64,000 nt of DNA from Acidocella aquatica (GCF_030160635.1 NZ_BSOS01000067.1:1-64000), one strand, 5' to 3'; shown: positions 17,132 to 27,193, numbered from the stretch's first letter. Notes: generated from the letters alone by a model not told the origin. Program-made: numbers and translations.

Positions 17132-18033
17132 AACATCGCCCCTTCCCCGCCGCCCAACCGTTGCGTCAGCCTGCGGAACACGATGAGGCCGATGCAGGTG
17201 AACGCCAGCATGATCAGCGTCAGCGCCGCGCCATAAGGCCAGTCGGGCGAAAAGGTGAACTGGTCGGCAATCAGCGAGCCCAGCATCATCGCCTTATCGC
17301 CCCCCAGCAATTGCGGCACCACATAATCGCCAAACGCCGGAATCCCCACCAGGATAATGCCCGAGAGCAACCCCGGCAGCGTCTGCGGAAACACCGTATT
17401 GAAAAAAAGTTTCGCGCCGGAGGCATACAAATCCCGCCCGGCCTCCACCAGCGTCCAGTCCAGCTTCTCCGCCGCCGCATAAAGCGGCACCACCATATAC
17501 GGCAGATAATTATAGCTCAGCCCCACCAGCACCGCGAAATCACCCGGCATCAAGCCCAGATGCGGCGGAATAATCCCCAGCACCTGCGCAACATGCGAGA
17601 CCGGCGCAAACGGGTTGAGCAGCTCCATCCACGCATAGGTCCGCACCACCTGGTTGGTCCATGAGGGCACAATGGCAAACAACAGCAGCACCGGGCGCAT
17701 GTTCGCCGGGCGCGTAACGATAAAAAACACCAGCGGATAAGCCAGCAAAATCGTCACCGAGGTCGCCACCCCCGCCTGCAGCAGCGAGCGCAGCAACACC
17801 GTGAAATTCGCCCCGCTCCAACCCAAAATCCCATAACCCGCCACCTGCGAGAACGAATCGAGCGAGAGCGGCAAAACCGGCGAGCCAAAATCACTGTTGG
17901 TGAAAAACGCGATACCCAGCATCACCCCGCTGGGGATCAGCAAAAACAGCACAATCCAGAACAACCCCGGCCCCGAGGTGATCCAGAGCCGCCAGGCCCG
18001 GCTGCGCGCTTCCCCCTGCGCCGCGGTCCCCAT
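17128..18033 (-). CDS. potH: Polyamine ABC transporter permease
   Basis: A 301-residue inner-membrane protein, the partner of PotI. It has a hydrophobic first segment near residues 20-40 (GLFWIVLFLLIPSGVMLGIA), TNQVVRTYAWMELL as in PotH/PotB, and an EAA loop (AGRDLYASGAKLFFNTVFPQ). Its ATG directly follows the TGA of the ATPase gene with no gap. Confidence 0.9.
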   Translation of the reverse strand: MGTAAQGEARSRAWRLWITSGPGLFWIVLFLLIPSGVMLGIAFFTNSDFGSPVLPLSLDSFSQVAGYGILGWSGANFTVLLRSLLQAGVATSVTILLAYPLVFFIVTRPANMRPVLLLFAIVPSWTNQVVRTYAWMELLNPFAPVSHVAQVLGIIPPHLGLMPGDFAVLVGLSYNYLPYMVVPLYAAAEKLDWTLVEAGRDLYASGAKLFFNTVFPQTLPGLLSGIILVGIPAFGDYVVPQLLGGDKAMMLGSLIADQFTFSPDWPYGAALTLIMLAFTCIGLIVFRRLTQRLGGGEGAML

Positions 18034-19146
18034 TCAGGCCTCCACCAGCATGATATTCTCAGGCTTCAGCTCCACCACCACCGCCTCGCCCGGCCGCCAG
18101 CTCCGCTCCGCCGCCTGGTTGTTGGTGTCCAGCGCCAGCACAAACCCGCCCCCGCCCAGCTCAATGCGATATTGCGTCGAGGCGCCCATATAAATCGCCT
18201 CGCGCACCGTGCCGGGGAACACATTCTCCCGCCCCTGCGGCGCATGCGTATCGTTATAAATCCATATCTTCTCCGGCCGGATCATCGCCATCCGCGCCGC
18301 ACCTATTGCGGCCGCGATCTTCAACACCCCGATCGGCGCCGCCGCCATGCCCCCGCCCAACGGCTCGATCGCCCATATATTCGAGAGCCCCAAAAATTCC
18401 GCGACAAACACATTGCGCGGCTTCTCATACACATCGAGCACCGGCCCCACCTGCTGCAACCGCCCGCGCGACATCACGCCAATCCGGTCAGACATCACCA
18501 GCGCCTCATGCTGGTCATGCGTGACGAAAATAAACGTCATCCCCAGCCGCTTCTGCATCCGCAGCAGCTCTATCTGCAATTCCGCCCGCAATTTCGCATC
18601 CAGCGCCGAGAGCGGCTCATCCAGCAGCACCACCTCCGGCTCGTTCACCAGCGCGCGCGCCAGCGCCACCCGCTGGCGTTGCCCGCCCGAGAGCTGCCCG
18701 GCATTGCGCGCCGCGAACTGCCCGATCTGCAACAACTCCATCATCGCATCCACGCGCTTCTTGCGCTCGGGGTTCCTCACACCGCGCATACGCAGCCCAA
18801 ACCCGATGTTCTGCTCCACATTCAAATGCGGAAACAGCGCGTAGGACTGAAACACCGTGTTCACCGCGCGCTGATGCGCCGGCACATCCTGCATTTCCTT
18901 GCCCGAGATCACGATCCGCCCCTCATCAGGCGTCTCAAACCCCGCGATCATACGCAGCAGCGTCGTCTTTCCGCAGCCCGAAGGCCCCAGCAGCGTAAAA
19001 AACTCTCCCGCCTGAATTTCCAGGTCGATATGATCAACCGCGGGAATGCTCCCCGCAAAGATCCTGGTGATACCCGAGAGCGATATCGCCCCCCGCGCGG
19101 CTGCAATCCCCACCGGCGCCTCCGGCATCATCACCGCCCCGGACAT
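18034..19146 (-). CDS. potG: Polyamine ABC transporter ATP-binding protein
   Basis: A 370-residue ABC ATPase with Walker A GPSGCGKTTLL, signature LSGGQRQRVALARAL, Walker B VVLLDEPLSALD and the H-loop FVTHDQHEAL. The C-terminal TOBE-like region (FPGTVREAIYMGASTQYRIEL) is typical of Pot/Fbp-type importers. It powers polyamine uptake and is the first gene of the leftward operon. Confidence 0.92.
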   Translation of the reverse strand: MSGAVMMPEAPVGIAAARGAISLSGITRIFAGSIPAVDHIDLEIQAGEFFTLLGPSGCGKTTLLRMIAGFETPDEGRIVISGKEMQDVPAHQRAVNTVFQSYALFPHLNVEQNIGFGLRMRGVRNPERKKRVDAMMELLQIGQFAARNAGQLSGGQRQRVALARALVNEPEVVLLDEPLSALDAKLRAELQIELLRMQKRLGMTFIFVTHDQHEALVMSDRIGVMSRGRLQQVGPVLDVYEKPRNVFVAEFLGLSNIWAIEPLGGGMAAAPIGVLKIAAAIGAARMAMIRPEKIWIYNDTHAPQGRENVFPGTVREAIYMGASTQYRIELGGGGFVLALDTNNQAAERSWRPGEAVVVELKPENIMLVEA

Positions 19147-19380
19147 CAGCCGTGTCCCAGCGGGGTGTAGGTTCGTACAGCGTCAGCCGATGGTCTGCCC
19201 AGGTGCCACGACACGCAAATCCCCGTTTTTGTTACCCCGCCAGTCTCGCCCAAGCCACGCGGCGCCGTCAAGAATAATTGACCAATGTTAATGAAAACCC
19301 CCAAAAACGGTTTTTTTATTGCCCTGACGGGAAAAACCCTCCAAAACTGTTGAATATTCTAAACGCCGGGAACGCACATC
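19147..19380. promoter_or_regulatory. Shared control region of pot operon and puuR
   Basis: The divergent intergenic region is AT-richer than its flanks. It carries TTGACCAATGTTAA (near 19278-19292), partly palindromic, and two similar direct repeats, GAAAACCCCCAAAAACGG (19293-19310) and GAAAAACCCTCCAAAACTG (19331-19349). These are the candidate PuuR sites. I could not place a convincing -35/-10 pair on either strand. Confidence 0.45.
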
Positions 19381-19947
19381 ATGTCCACCACCGCCCCCTC
19401 AGACGATATCGGCACCCGCCTGCGCCTGGTCCGCCAGATCTACGGCCTCACCCAGCGCGAGCTGGCGCGCCGCGCCGGCGTCACCAACGGCGCCATCTCC
19501 CTCATCGAGCAAAACCGCGTCAGCCCCTCCATCTCCTCGCTGAAGAAAATCCTTGACGGCATCCCCCTCTCCCTGGCTGATTTCTTCACCCACAACTTCG
19601 CCGCCTCCGACCAGGTGTTCTTCGCCGCCGCCGAGCTGACCGAAATCGCCTTTGGCGAAACCGTCTCCATGCGCATGGTCGGCGGCAACCTCAAGGAGCG
19701 CGCCCTGCAGATGCTACAGGAAACCTACCAGCCCGGCGCCGACACGGGGGAGGAAATGCTCCGCCACCAGGGCGAGGAATGCGGCATCATCGTCTCGGGC
19801 AGCCTCACCATCACCGTCGGCGCGCAGGAAAAAACCCTCCAACCTGGCGATGCCTACTACTTCCGCTCCGACATCCCCCACCGCTTCCGCAACCCAGGCC
19901 CCGCCCCCTGCGTGCTCATCAGCGCCAACAGCCCGCCCAGCTTTTAG
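19381..19947 (+). CDS. puuR: PuuR-like XRE-cupin repressor
   Basis: A 188-residue regulator with an N-terminal XRE helix-turn-helix (residues 11-65; GLTQRELARRAGVTNGAISL and SPSISSLKKIL) and a C-terminal cupin (TYQPGADTGEEMLRHQGEE ... IPHRF ... ISANSPPSF). The architecture, length and C-terminal motif closely follow E. coli PuuR (185 residues), which represses putrescine uptake and gamma-glutamylation genes and is released by putrescine. It is divergent from the pot operon, which supports the same role here. Confidence 0.88.
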   Translation: MSTTAPSDDIGTRLRLVRQIYGLTQRELARRAGVTNGAISLIEQNRVSPSISSLKKILDGIPLSLADFFTHNFAASDQVFFAAAELTEIAFGETVSMRMVGGNLKERALQMLQETYQPGADTGEEMLRHQGEECGIIVSGSLTITVGAQEKTLQPGDAYYFRSDIPHRFRNPGPAPCVLISANSPPSF

Positions 19948-19978
19948 GTCCTGTCAATCATTAAATTTGCTACACTCC

Positions 19979-20028
19979 AATAACAATTTCGTTATTAGAT
20001 TGCTGTTTCTTCATCTGGACGGTATAAA
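19979..20028 (+). promoter_or_regulatory. Hairpin and promoter upstream of the Tad-like genes
   Basis: AATAAC-N6-GTTATT (19979-19996) forms a short hairpin after puuR. It is followed by TTGCTG (20000-20005), 17 bases and TATAAA (20023-20028), a good sigma70 promoter about 45 bp before the start of the first Tad-like gene. Confidence 0.55.
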
Positions 20029-20073
20029 TCTCTCGTTAATAAGCCAATATGAGCTTCCTGGAAATTGAGCGAC

Positions 20074-21810
20074 ATGTTTCACAAGCTGGTTCATAAACGC
20101 TGTTTTGCCGCTCTGCTCACCCGTTTAAGGCCGTCTTTGGGCCGGCGTGGTGCCGTGGCGCTCATCATCGCCCTCACCGCCCCGCTGCTCATCGCCGCCA
20201 CCGGCCTCGCGGTCGATGTCGGTTATTGGTACCAGCAGCAAGATACCCTGCAATCCGCCACTGACGCCGCCGCCCTGGCCGCCGCCACCACGAATGCTGC
20301 CACCACCATCAATCAAACAACCAGCTATTCGGTAACCGACTCCACAACCGCCGAGCCCTACGCCGTCACCGCCGCCAACAACGCCTCGAACTCACAATTC
20401 GGCCTGACCCCTTCAACCCTTACCTTAACCTACACGCCCGGCATCCTCTCCAACGGCACCACCATTTCCACTTGGCAGGCCTCGGCCACCATCCCCCGCG
20501 CCAGCTTTTTCTCGCGCGTCAAGGGCATGGGCCTGGCAGGGTTGCTCCCCGGCACGCAGTCAGCCTCCGCCTCCGCGGTTGTTAAAACCGTCACAACCAC
20601 CACCGGCGGGTCCTGCCTGCTCTCACTCGGCACCGCGGGGCAGTCCACCATCGGCAACCTGACCTCAAACGGCAACAATCTGGTTGACGCATTCGGCTGC
20701 AACATCACCGCCGATTCCAACGCCTGCAACGGCAATAAATCCGCCATCTCCGCAATTGGCGGCGCGACGATCCAAACCACCGCCACGACGGTCAACAGCC
20801 TCACGGGCGCGAGCATCTTCACCGCCGGCTGCACCTATCACGACAGCCAGTCGAACATCCTCGCCGCGAACGGAACGGCCTCCAACAACTACAACATCGT
20901 AACCGGCGCCCCCGTGGAGAGCGACCCGCTTTATTATATGGGAGATGTCCCAACATTCTGGTACGACATCAGCTCCAACCTCACCTCAATTCCGCCCTGC
21001 GTCGAATATCTCGTCAGCGGCAGCGGCAATTCCGCTTCGGTCCTGATCTCGCCGCCTTTTCAGGACAACGGGAATGACACTCTGCGCTATACCTACTGCC
21101 TGTTCGACAGCTCCAGCAAAACATACACAATCCCCACCCAGGGCACCGTCACCTTCTCCAATAACGTAAGCTATTTTTTCAACAACGGCTTTTCCACGGG
21201 GAGCCAAACCACCGTCACCTTCGGCACCGGCATTTATTATTTTGACGGCACGGCGAACAACAATAAGGACGGCCTGAACGTGAACGGCGGTAGTGTGATC
21301 ACCGCCCTGGGCACGACCTTCGTTTTCGCCGGCTCAACCTCATACAGCCTGGGCGGCTCTTCCACGGCTCTCAACATGTCCGCCCCCAGCACCAATTGCG
21401 TCGCGCCGCAAAACTATAACGCCCCCGCCGAAGCCCAAAACAACTATACCGCCAGCCTCTACAACATGACCTCGATCGAGAACGGCCAGGGCATTTGCGG
21501 CATTTTAATCTATCAGGCCCGTAACGACGTGCTCGGCGGCACAATCAACGGCGGCGTCGCCTCCACGGTCAACGGCATCATCTATACGCCCAAAGCAGGC
21601 TTCACCAGCACCGGCAACGCCACGATCTCCTCCACCACCGACTCATCGGGCACCCCCACCGGAACATTTGCCGTGCTGTCAGACAATTTCAAAGTCAGCG
21701 GCACAGGCAAGCTTGAGGTGAGCATCGGCGCCGGCAGCAGCAGCGATCTCGCGGCCTCGCTGGTTCAGCAAAAATCCTCAACCACCTCGGCAGCACTGCT
21801 CGTTAACTGA
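20074..21810 (+). CDS. TadG-like pilus assembly / surface protein
   Basis: A 578-residue protein. Residues about 25-80 match the Tad domain: a basic stretch, then a hydrophobic helix (GAVALIIALTAPLLIAATGL) followed by AVDVGYWYQQQDTLQSATDAA (shown in part). The remaining 500 residues are Ser/Thr/Asn-rich with scattered Cys, look beta-rich and are probably outside the membrane. TadG proteins assist assembly or anchoring of Flp/Tad pili. ATG 20074 is used; a TTG three codons earlier is in frame but poorly spaced. Two TadE-like genes follow immediately. No TadA, TadB/C, RcpA or Flp gene is in the window. Confidence 0.8.
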   Translation: MFHKLVHKRCFAALLTRLRPSLGRRGAVALIIALTAPLLIAATGLAVDVGYWYQQQDTLQSATDAAALAAATTNAATTINQTTSYSVTDSTTAEPYAVTAANNASNSQFGLTPSTLTLTYTPGILSNGTTISTWQASATIPRASFFSRVKGMGLAGLLPGTQSASASAVVKTVTTTTGGSCLLSLGTAGQSTIGNLTSNGNNLVDAFGCNITADSNACNGNKSAISAIGGATIQTTATTVNSLTGASIFTAGCTYHDSQSNILAANGTASNNYNIVTGAPVESDPLYYMGDVPTFWYDISSNLTSIPPCVEYLVSGSGNSASVLISPPFQDNGNDTLRYTYCLFDSSSKTYTIPTQGTVTFSNNVSYFFNNGFSTGSQTTVTFGTGIYYFDGTANNNKDGLNVNGGSVITALGTTFVFAGSTSYSLGGSSTALNMSAPSTNCVAPQNYNAPAEAQNNYTASLYNMTSIENGQGICGILIYQARNDVLGGTINGGVASTVNGIIYTPKAGFTSTGNATISSTTDSSGTPTGTFAVLSDNFKVSGTGKLEVSIGAGSSSDLAASLVQQKSSTTSAALLVN

Positions 21811-21811
21811 C

Positions 21812-22402
21812 ATGGCATTTCCCGACACCCGCCTGAAGCAGGCACGCGCGTTACGCGCCGCCTTGTCATTTACGCAAACCATCCGGCGCCTGTGCGCCGC
21901 CCGGCGCGCCAGCGCGGCCGTTGAATTCGCGCTCTCCGGCCTCGCCCTCCTTGCCTTCATCATGGCGCTCCTCAACTTCGGCCTGCTCGGTTTTTCCCTC
22001 GGCACCCTCGCCCACAGCGTTCAGGCCACGGCCCGCAAGGCCGCCATGTATGCCTCCAACCAATACGCCACGACCGGCACCATGACCTGCCCGTCAAGCG
22101 ACATGATCACCACATATTTCAACGGCTTTGCCCAGCCCCCGCTGCCCGGCGCCGGCACCGCCACCGGCAGCAACCCCCTCATCACCGCCACCTGGACCAA
22201 CAACAGCTCGGGCACCGGGGTCACAAGCAGCGGCGCCCCGGAATGGAACGGCGTGTATCTCACCCTCACCGTCAAATACCTCTGGTCCCCGATCGGCTTT
22301 AACATGTTCGCCAAAGGCATCCCTCTGAGCATCACCACCGCCGCCACCGTCATGGGCAGTTTTGACATTCCAACCGTCGTCTCGCCGTCATGTCAGTCCT
22401 GA
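21812..22402 (+). CDS. TadE-like pseudopilin
   Basis: A 196-residue protein with the TadE pattern: an N-terminal basic region, then AAVEFALSGLALLAFIMALL, where the Glu after the small residues is the hallmark of TadE/F prepilin-like helices. The rest is a periplasmic domain with two Cys (about residues 92 and 194) that could pair. It starts one base after the TadG-like stop. Confidence 0.85.
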   Translation: MAFPDTRLKQARALRAALSFTQTIRRLCAARRASAAVEFALSGLALLAFIMALLNFGLLGFSLGTLAHSVQATARKAAMYASNQYATTGTMTCPSSDMITTYFNGFAQPPLPGAGTATGSNPLITATWTNNSSGTGVTSSGAPEWNGVYLTLTVKYLWSPIGFNMFAKGIPLSITTAATVMGSFDIPTVVSPSCQS

Positions 22403-22893
22403 TCCGCCGCCTCCTCCAGCGCGGCCGCAGGGCCAGCGTCGCCGTGGAGTTCGCGCTGGTCACCAGCTTTTTCCTACTGCCACTCGCCCTTGGCGCATCG
22501 GACTTCGTCATCATCATCACCGCGCAGGCCCAGCTCAACACAGCGCTCCAGGCACTTTATTATTTCGCCTGGACCAACCCGCTAACCGCCGACAACCAGA
22601 CCCAGCTGCAAGAGATCATCACAGCCATCAACAGCGCATCCGTCTATCAGGTCACCCTTCCCGCCACGCTCTCCTCGGGGGCGGCCAACGGCTCGCTCAC
22701 CTATGCCTGCGTCACCCCCGGCACCACGCCCACCTACGCCGCGGCAACTGGCCCCGGCCAATGTTCCTCAACCCAAATTCAACAAACCTACGTCACCTAT
22801 AAGCTGACCACGAGCCTCAGCCTGCCGATCAAGCTCCCCGGCATCGCATCACCTTTAACCCTCACCACAAAGGGCAAAATCGAGGTTCAGTAG
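22390..22893 (+). CDS. TadE-like pseudopilin, second copy
   Basis: A 167-residue TadE/F-type protein: RRASVAVEFALVTSFFLLPL with the conserved Glu in the transmembrane helix, then a small extracytoplasmic domain with two Cys (in TYACVTPG and GQCSST). It overlaps the preceding gene by 13 bases and ends three bases from the convergent regulator gene. Confidence 0.82.
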   Translation: MSVLIRRLLQRGRRASVAVEFALVTSFFLLPLALGASDFVIIITAQAQLNTALQALYYFAWTNPLTADNQTQLQEIITAINSASVYQVTLPATLSSGAANGSLTYACVTPGTTPTYAAATGPGQCSSTQIQQTYVTYKLTTSLSLPIKLPGIASPLTLTTKGKIEVQ

Positions 22894-22895
22894 CC

Positions 22896-24302
22896 TCAGC
22901 CCGGCTTCAACCGGTAGGGCACAACCCCGCGCTCGGCCGTGCCCATATCCAGCGCATGGCCCATCGGCGGCACGGAGCGGTGGCGGCAATTCGTGCGCTC
23001 GCACGCCCGGCACCCCGGCCCGATCGGGTCCGCCGCATCCGGGTTGCCCAAATCCAGCCCCGCCGCATACACCGTCAGCGGCGCGTATCGTATCTCGCAC
23101 CCCAACACCACCGCCACCGCGCGCGGCCGGCTCAAATAAGACCCCCCGCCCCGCCCAACGGTCCGCGCGATGTTCAAATAGCTCATATTATCCGGCGTGC
23201 TGGCCAGCTGCACCAAAATCTCCCCCGGCCGCGCGAACGCCCGGTACACATTCCAAAGCGGACAAGGCCCGCCAAACTGCGCGAACTGAAACCGCGTGGC
23301 GCTGCTGCGCTTCAATATATTCCCGGCAATATCGGTCTTGGCGAAATAAAACGGTATCCCCGGCAGCTCCGGCCGCTGCATCGTGCTCAGGCGGTGGCAA
23401 ATCTGCTCAAAACTCGCGCCAAACTGCCGTTGCAAGCGCTGCACATCATAGCGCGCCGCCACCGCCGCCGCATGAAACATCCCGTAGGGCATCATCAGCG
23501 CCCCCGCGAAATAATTCGCCAGCGCAATCCGCGCCAGCCCCAGCGCCTCCTCGGTGGTGAACTTCGCGCGCCGCAATTCGCGCTCTATCAAGGGCCGCTG
23601 CTGCAACTGGCCGATCACATGCGCCAGCCAAAACATCTCGCTCTCCGGCGATACATCCTCCGCCAGATACAACCGCTTAGAGCCCCGGCTCAGCCGCCAG
23701 AACACCCCCTCCGCCAGCATCCCCGGCGAATGCGCCGTGGTAATCCCATGCACATCGCGCAAATAGCGCCGCATATCCTCGCGCAGGCTGGCGGGCGCAA
23801 ACCCCCATTCCTCGAACATCCCCTCCGCCGCATGGTCCAGCGCCGCAAAATGGTTCTGGCGGGACTGCACCCAGTCGCGCACCTCATCATAGGGAAACCT
23901 GGGCAGCGGCCCGCCCGCCCGCGCCGCGCGCTGTTCCGCCTGCCCGCTATAGGCGCGGTAGAGCGTCATGAACGCCTCCGCAAACGCCGGCGCCGCGCGC
24001 ACCAGCGCCCGCACCTCCGCCTGCGCCCCCGGCATCGCGCGGAACAACGGGTCCCCCAGGTCCTCGCGCAGCTGGCTCTCGCGCCTGGCATCCTCATTAT
24101 CCGCGAAATAAACCTCCGGCACATTCAGCACCATCGCCAGCCGCGCCAGCAATGCCGGCGTCAGCGGCCGCTGGTCACTCTCAATCTGGTTCAGATAACT
24201 GGCCGAAATCTCCAGCCTCACCGCCAGCGCCGCCTGCTTCAGCCCCGCCTGCTCGCGCGCCCGGCGCAGCCTATCGCCTGCAAATATTTTCTTCTCCGTC
24301 AT
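22896..24302 (-). CDS. ScfR/RamB-type regulator of short-chain acyl metabolism
   Basis: A 468-residue regulator with an N-terminal XRE helix-turn-helix (residues 8-63; GLKQAALAVRLEISASYLNQIE), a central peptidase-like helical domain (IrrE family) and a C-terminal ligand domain with conserved Cys (GPGCRACERTNCRHR). This is the architecture of RamB, MccR and PrpR regulators of acetate and propionate genes. It is divergent from prpDCB, which it most likely controls in response to a propionyl- or methylcitrate-related signal. ATG 24302 starts the DNA-binding domain; the frame extends further without further similarity. A TTTGCAAA-type site lies next to its start. Confidence 0.87.
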   Translation of the reverse strand: MTEKKIFAGDRLRRAREQAGLKQAALAVRLEISASYLNQIESDQRPLTPALLARLAMVLNVPEVYFADNEDARRESQLREDLGDPLFRAMPGAQAEVRALVRAAPAFAEAFMTLYRAYSGQAEQRAARAGGPLPRFPYDEVRDWVQSRQNHFAALDHAAEGMFEEWGFAPASLREDMRRYLRDVHGITTAHSPGMLAEGVFWRLSRGSKRLYLAEDVSPESEMFWLAHVIGQLQQRPLIERELRRAKFTTEEALGLARIALANYFAGALMMPYGMFHAAAVAARYDVQRLQRQFGASFEQICHRLSTMQRPELPGIPFYFAKTDIAGNILKRSSATRFQFAQFGGPCPLWNVYRAFARPGEILVQLASTPDNMSYLNIARTVGRGGGSYLSRPRAVAVVLGCEIRYAPLTVYAAGLDLGNPDAADPIGPGCRACERTNCRHRSVPPMGHALDMGTAERGVVPYRLKPG

Positions 24303-24311
24303 GCCAAATTC

Positions 24312-24328
24312 TTCGCAAAATTTGCAAA
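24312..24328. promoter_or_regulatory. RamB-like box
   Basis: TTCGCAAAATTTGCAAA is a tandem of TTYGCAAA units. RamB of Corynebacterium is known to bind AA/GTTTGCAAA. The site begins 10 bases upstream of the regulator ATG and about 170 bases before prpD, so it fits autoregulation and possibly prp control. Binding is inferred from the motif. Confidence 0.6.
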
Positions 24329-24494
24329 CCGGCGCAAGGCGTTCGCCATTATCCACAATCCAAACCCTGGACGCCCCCGGCGTTTGGCGCGATGAACACG
24401 CCGGACCTCGCGCCCCGCGCGAACAACCGCCTGCGCGCCAAACACCCCAGACGCCAAAGCCACCAGACACAAAAGACCAAGGAGCCACCGGAAC

Positions 24495-25994
24495 ATGAAA
24501 CTCAACGAAGTTCGCGTTTATCCCTCAAAAGTCACGCTGAAGCGTGAAGACCAGCTGGCCTGGAAAATCGCCGGCGTCGCCGCCGACAAAGTCGCCGTCA
24601 CCAAAGACGTGACCGACATGATCATCAACCGCATCATCGACAACGCCTCCGTCGCCATCGCCTCCGTCAACCGCCGCCCGGTGGTCTCCGCCCGCGGCGG
24701 CGCCCTCGGCCACGCCCGCAAAGGCGGCGCGCAAATCTTCGGCGCCCCTGCCCGCGTCACCGTCTCCCCCGAATGGGCCGCCTGGGCCAACGGCACCGCG
24801 GTGCGTGAGCTTGACTATCACGACACTTTCCTCGCCGCCGACTACTCCCACCCCGGCGACAACATCCCCCCCATCCTGGCTGTTGCCCAGACCATGGAAA
24901 AATCCGGCCGCGACCTCATCCGCGGCATCGCCACGGGGTATGAAATCCAGGTCGATCTGGTGAAGGCGATCTGCCTGCACGAACATAAAATCGACCATAT
25001 CGCCCATCTCTGCCCCGCCCAGGCCGCCGGCATCGGCACCCTGCTCGGCCTCAAGCAGGATGTCATCTACCAGGCCGTGCAACAGGCCGTGCATGTCTCC
25101 TTCACCACGCGCCAGAGCCGCAAGGGTGAAATCTCCTCCTGGAAGGCCTTCGCCCCCGCCCACGCCGGCAAGCTGGCCGTTGAGGCGGTGGACCGCGTGA
25201 TGCGCGGCGAGGGTGCGCCGAGCCCGATCTATGAGGGTGAAGACTCCGTCATCGCCTGGCTGCTCGGCGGCAAGGACGCGGTCTATCACGTCCCCCTGCC
25301 GATCCCCGGCGAAGCCAAGCGCGCCATCATGGACACCTACACAAAGGAGCACTCGGCCGAATACCAGTCCCAGGCGCTGATCGACCTCGCCTTCCGCATG
25401 CGCGATTCCATCGAGAATGTGGATGCCATCGAGAAGATCATCATCCACACCTCGCACCACACCCACTACGTCATCGGCACCGGCGCCAACGACCCGCAGA
25501 AAATGGACCCGAAGGCGAGCCGCGAGACGCTCGACCACTCGATCATGTACATCTTCGCGGTGGCCCTGCAGGATGGTTTCTGGAACCACGAAACCTCCTA
25601 CGCGCCCAAGCGCGCCGGCCGCGCTGACACCGTGCGCCTGTGGCACAAAATCGAAACCGTTGAAGACCCGGAATGGACCCGCCGCTACCACACGCTGGAC
25701 ATTGCCGAGAAAGCCTTCGGCGCCCGCGTCGAGATTCTCTTCAAGGACGGCTCGAAGCTGGTCGACGAAATGGCCGTCGCCAACGCCCACCCGCTCGGCG
25801 CCAAGCCGTTCGGCCGCGCCGACTACATCAACAAGTTCCAGCAGCTCACCAACGGCATCATCACCACCCGCGAGAGCAACCGCTTCCTCGAGGCCGTGCA
25901 AAACCTGCCCAAGCTCAGCGCCGGCGAACTCTCCAGCCTCAACGTGGCGCTCCCGGCTGGCGAACTGCTCGACTCCAAACCCGGCATCTTCTGA
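24495..25994 (+). CDS. prpD: 2-Methylcitrate dehydratase
   Basis: A 499-residue MmgE/PrpD protein, close to the usual length of about 480. [20 protein letters not shown] is a typical PrpD start, and [19 protein letters not shown] and [14 protein letters not shown] are family blocks. It dehydrates 2-methylcitrate in the methylcitrate cycle, which disposes of propionyl-CoA as pyruvate and succinate. AAGGAG lies ten bases before ATG. First gene of prpDCB. Confidence 0.92.
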   Translation: MKLNEVRVYPSKVTLKREDQLAWKIAGVAADKVAVTKDVTDMIINRIIDNASVAIASVNRRPVVSARGGALGHARKGGAQIFGAPARVTVSPEWAAWANGTAVRELDYHDTFLAADYSHPGDNIPPILAVAQTMEKSGRDLIRGIATGYEIQVDLVKAICLHEHKIDHIAHLCPAQAAGIGTLLGLKQDVIYQAVQQAVHVSFTTRQSRKGEISSWKAFAPAHAGKLAVEAVDRVMRGEGAPSPIYEGEDSVIAWLLGGKDAVYHVPLPIPGEAKRAIMDTYTKEHSAEYQSQALIDLAFRMRDSIENVDAIEKIIIHTSHHTHYVIGTGANDPQKMDPKASRETLDHSIMYIFAVALQDGFWNHETSYAPKRAGRADTVRLWHKIETVEDPEWTRRYHTLDIAEKAFGARVEILFKDGSKLVDEMAVANAHPLGAKPFGRADYINKFQQLTNGIITTRESNRFLEAVQNLPKLSAGELSSLNVALPAGELLDSKPGIF

Positions 25995-26008
25995 GAAGGG
26001 ACACATAC

Positions 26009-27154
26009 ATGAGCGAAAGCGTCCTGCCCAAGCCGAAGAAATCCGTCGCCCTCTCAGGTGTTGCCGCCGGCAACACCGCCCTTTGCACCGTCGGCCGCTC
26101 CGGCAACGATCTGCATTACCGGGGCTACGATATTCTCGACGTCGCGGATGCCTGTGAGTTCGAGGAGATCGCGCATCTCCTCGTCCACGGCACCCTGCCC
26201 AACGCCGCGGAGCTGAAAGCCTACAAGCAAAAGCTGCGCGCGCTGCGGGGCCTGCCGGCCGCGGTGAAGATCGTGCTGGAAGCCATTCCCGCAAGCGCCC
26301 ACCCGATGGATGTCATGCGTACCTACGTCTCAGCGCTTGGCACCATCCTGCCCGAAGCCCATGACCATAACGAGCCGGGCGCCAAGGACATCGCGGACCG
26401 TCTCATGGCCTCGCTGGGTTCGGCGCTGCTCTACTGGTATCATTTCTCCACCAACGGCAAACGCATCGAGGTGGAGACCGGCGATGATTCCATCGGCGGC
26501 CATTTCCTGCACCTGCTGCACGGCACTGTGCCTTCCGAGAGCTGGGTGCGCGCCATGCACACCTCGCTGGTGCTCTACGCCGAGCATGAGTTCAACGCCT
26601 CCACCTTCGCCGCCCGCGTCATCGCCGGCACCGGGTCGGACGTCTATTCCGCCATCACCGGCGGCATCGGCGCCCTGCGCGGGCCCAAACATGGCGGCGC
26701 CAACGAGGTCGCGTTCGAAATCCAGAAGCGCTACGCCAACCCGGACGAGGCCGAGGCCGACATCCGCGCCCGCGTCGCCAACAAGGAGGTCGTCATCGGC
26801 TTTGGCCACCCGGTCTACACCATCGCCGACCCGCGCAACGTCGTCATCAAGCGCGTTGCCAAAAAGCTTTCCGATGAAGCCGGTTCCACCAAGATGTTCG
26901 ACATCGCCGAACGTCTCGAAGGGGTCATGGCCGACATCAAGAAAATGTTCCCGAACCTTGACTGGTTCTCGGCCGTTTCCTACCACATGATGGGCGTTCC
27001 CACTCTCATGTTCACCCCCCTGTTCGTGATCTCGCGCACCTCCGGCTGGAGCGCGCATGTCATCGAGCAGCGGATCGACGGCAAGATCATCCGGCCCTCC
27101 GCCAACTATGTCGGCCCGGAGAACCTGGAATTCGTGCCCCTGGCGAAACGCTAG
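26009..27154 (+). CDS. prpC: 2-Methylcitrate synthase
   Basis: A 381-residue short citrate-synthase-type enzyme. The catalytic His are in [12 protein letters not shown] and GPKHGGANE, and the catalytic Asp region follows [19 protein letters not shown] is the small-synthase signature. It joins propionyl-CoA and oxaloacetate. The frame is open upstream inside prpD, but ATG 26009 (after GAGAAGGGA) starts the conserved protein. It follows prpD by 14 bp. Confidence 0.92.
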   Translation: MSESVLPKPKKSVALSGVAAGNTALCTVGRSGNDLHYRGYDILDVADACEFEEIAHLLVHGTLPNAAELKAYKQKLRALRGLPAAVKIVLEAIPASAHPMDVMRTYVSALGTILPEAHDHNEPGAKDIADRLMASLGSALLYWYHFSTNGKRIEVETGDDSIGGHFLHLLHGTVPSESWVRAMHTSLVLYAEHEFNASTFAARVIAGTGSDVYSAITGGIGALRGPKHGGANEVAFEIQKRYANPDEAEADIRARVANKEVVIGFGHPVYTIADPRNVVIKRVAKKLSDEAGSTKMFDIAERLEGVMADIKKMFPNLDWFSAVSYHMMGVPTLMFTPLFVISRTSGWSAHVIEQRIDGKIIRPSANYVGPENLEFVPLAKR

Positions 27155-27161
27155 CCGCTCC

Positions 27162-27193
27162 CCCCGCCGGGTTATCCTGGCGGGGATTTTTTT
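27162..27193 (+). terminator. Intrinsic terminator between prpC and prpB
   Basis: CCCCGCC (27162-27168) pairs with GGCGGGG (27179-27185), followed by ATTTTTTT (to 27193). It is a textbook terminator eight bases after prpC and only 20 bases before the prpB start, leaving no room for a separate prpB promoter downstream. Confidence 0.85.

Noticed and set aside
24525-26294. 589-codon minus-strand frame opposite prpD/prpC
   Set aside because: Shadow of well-conserved plus-strand enzymes; sequence is low-complexity Gly/Asp/Val without family features.
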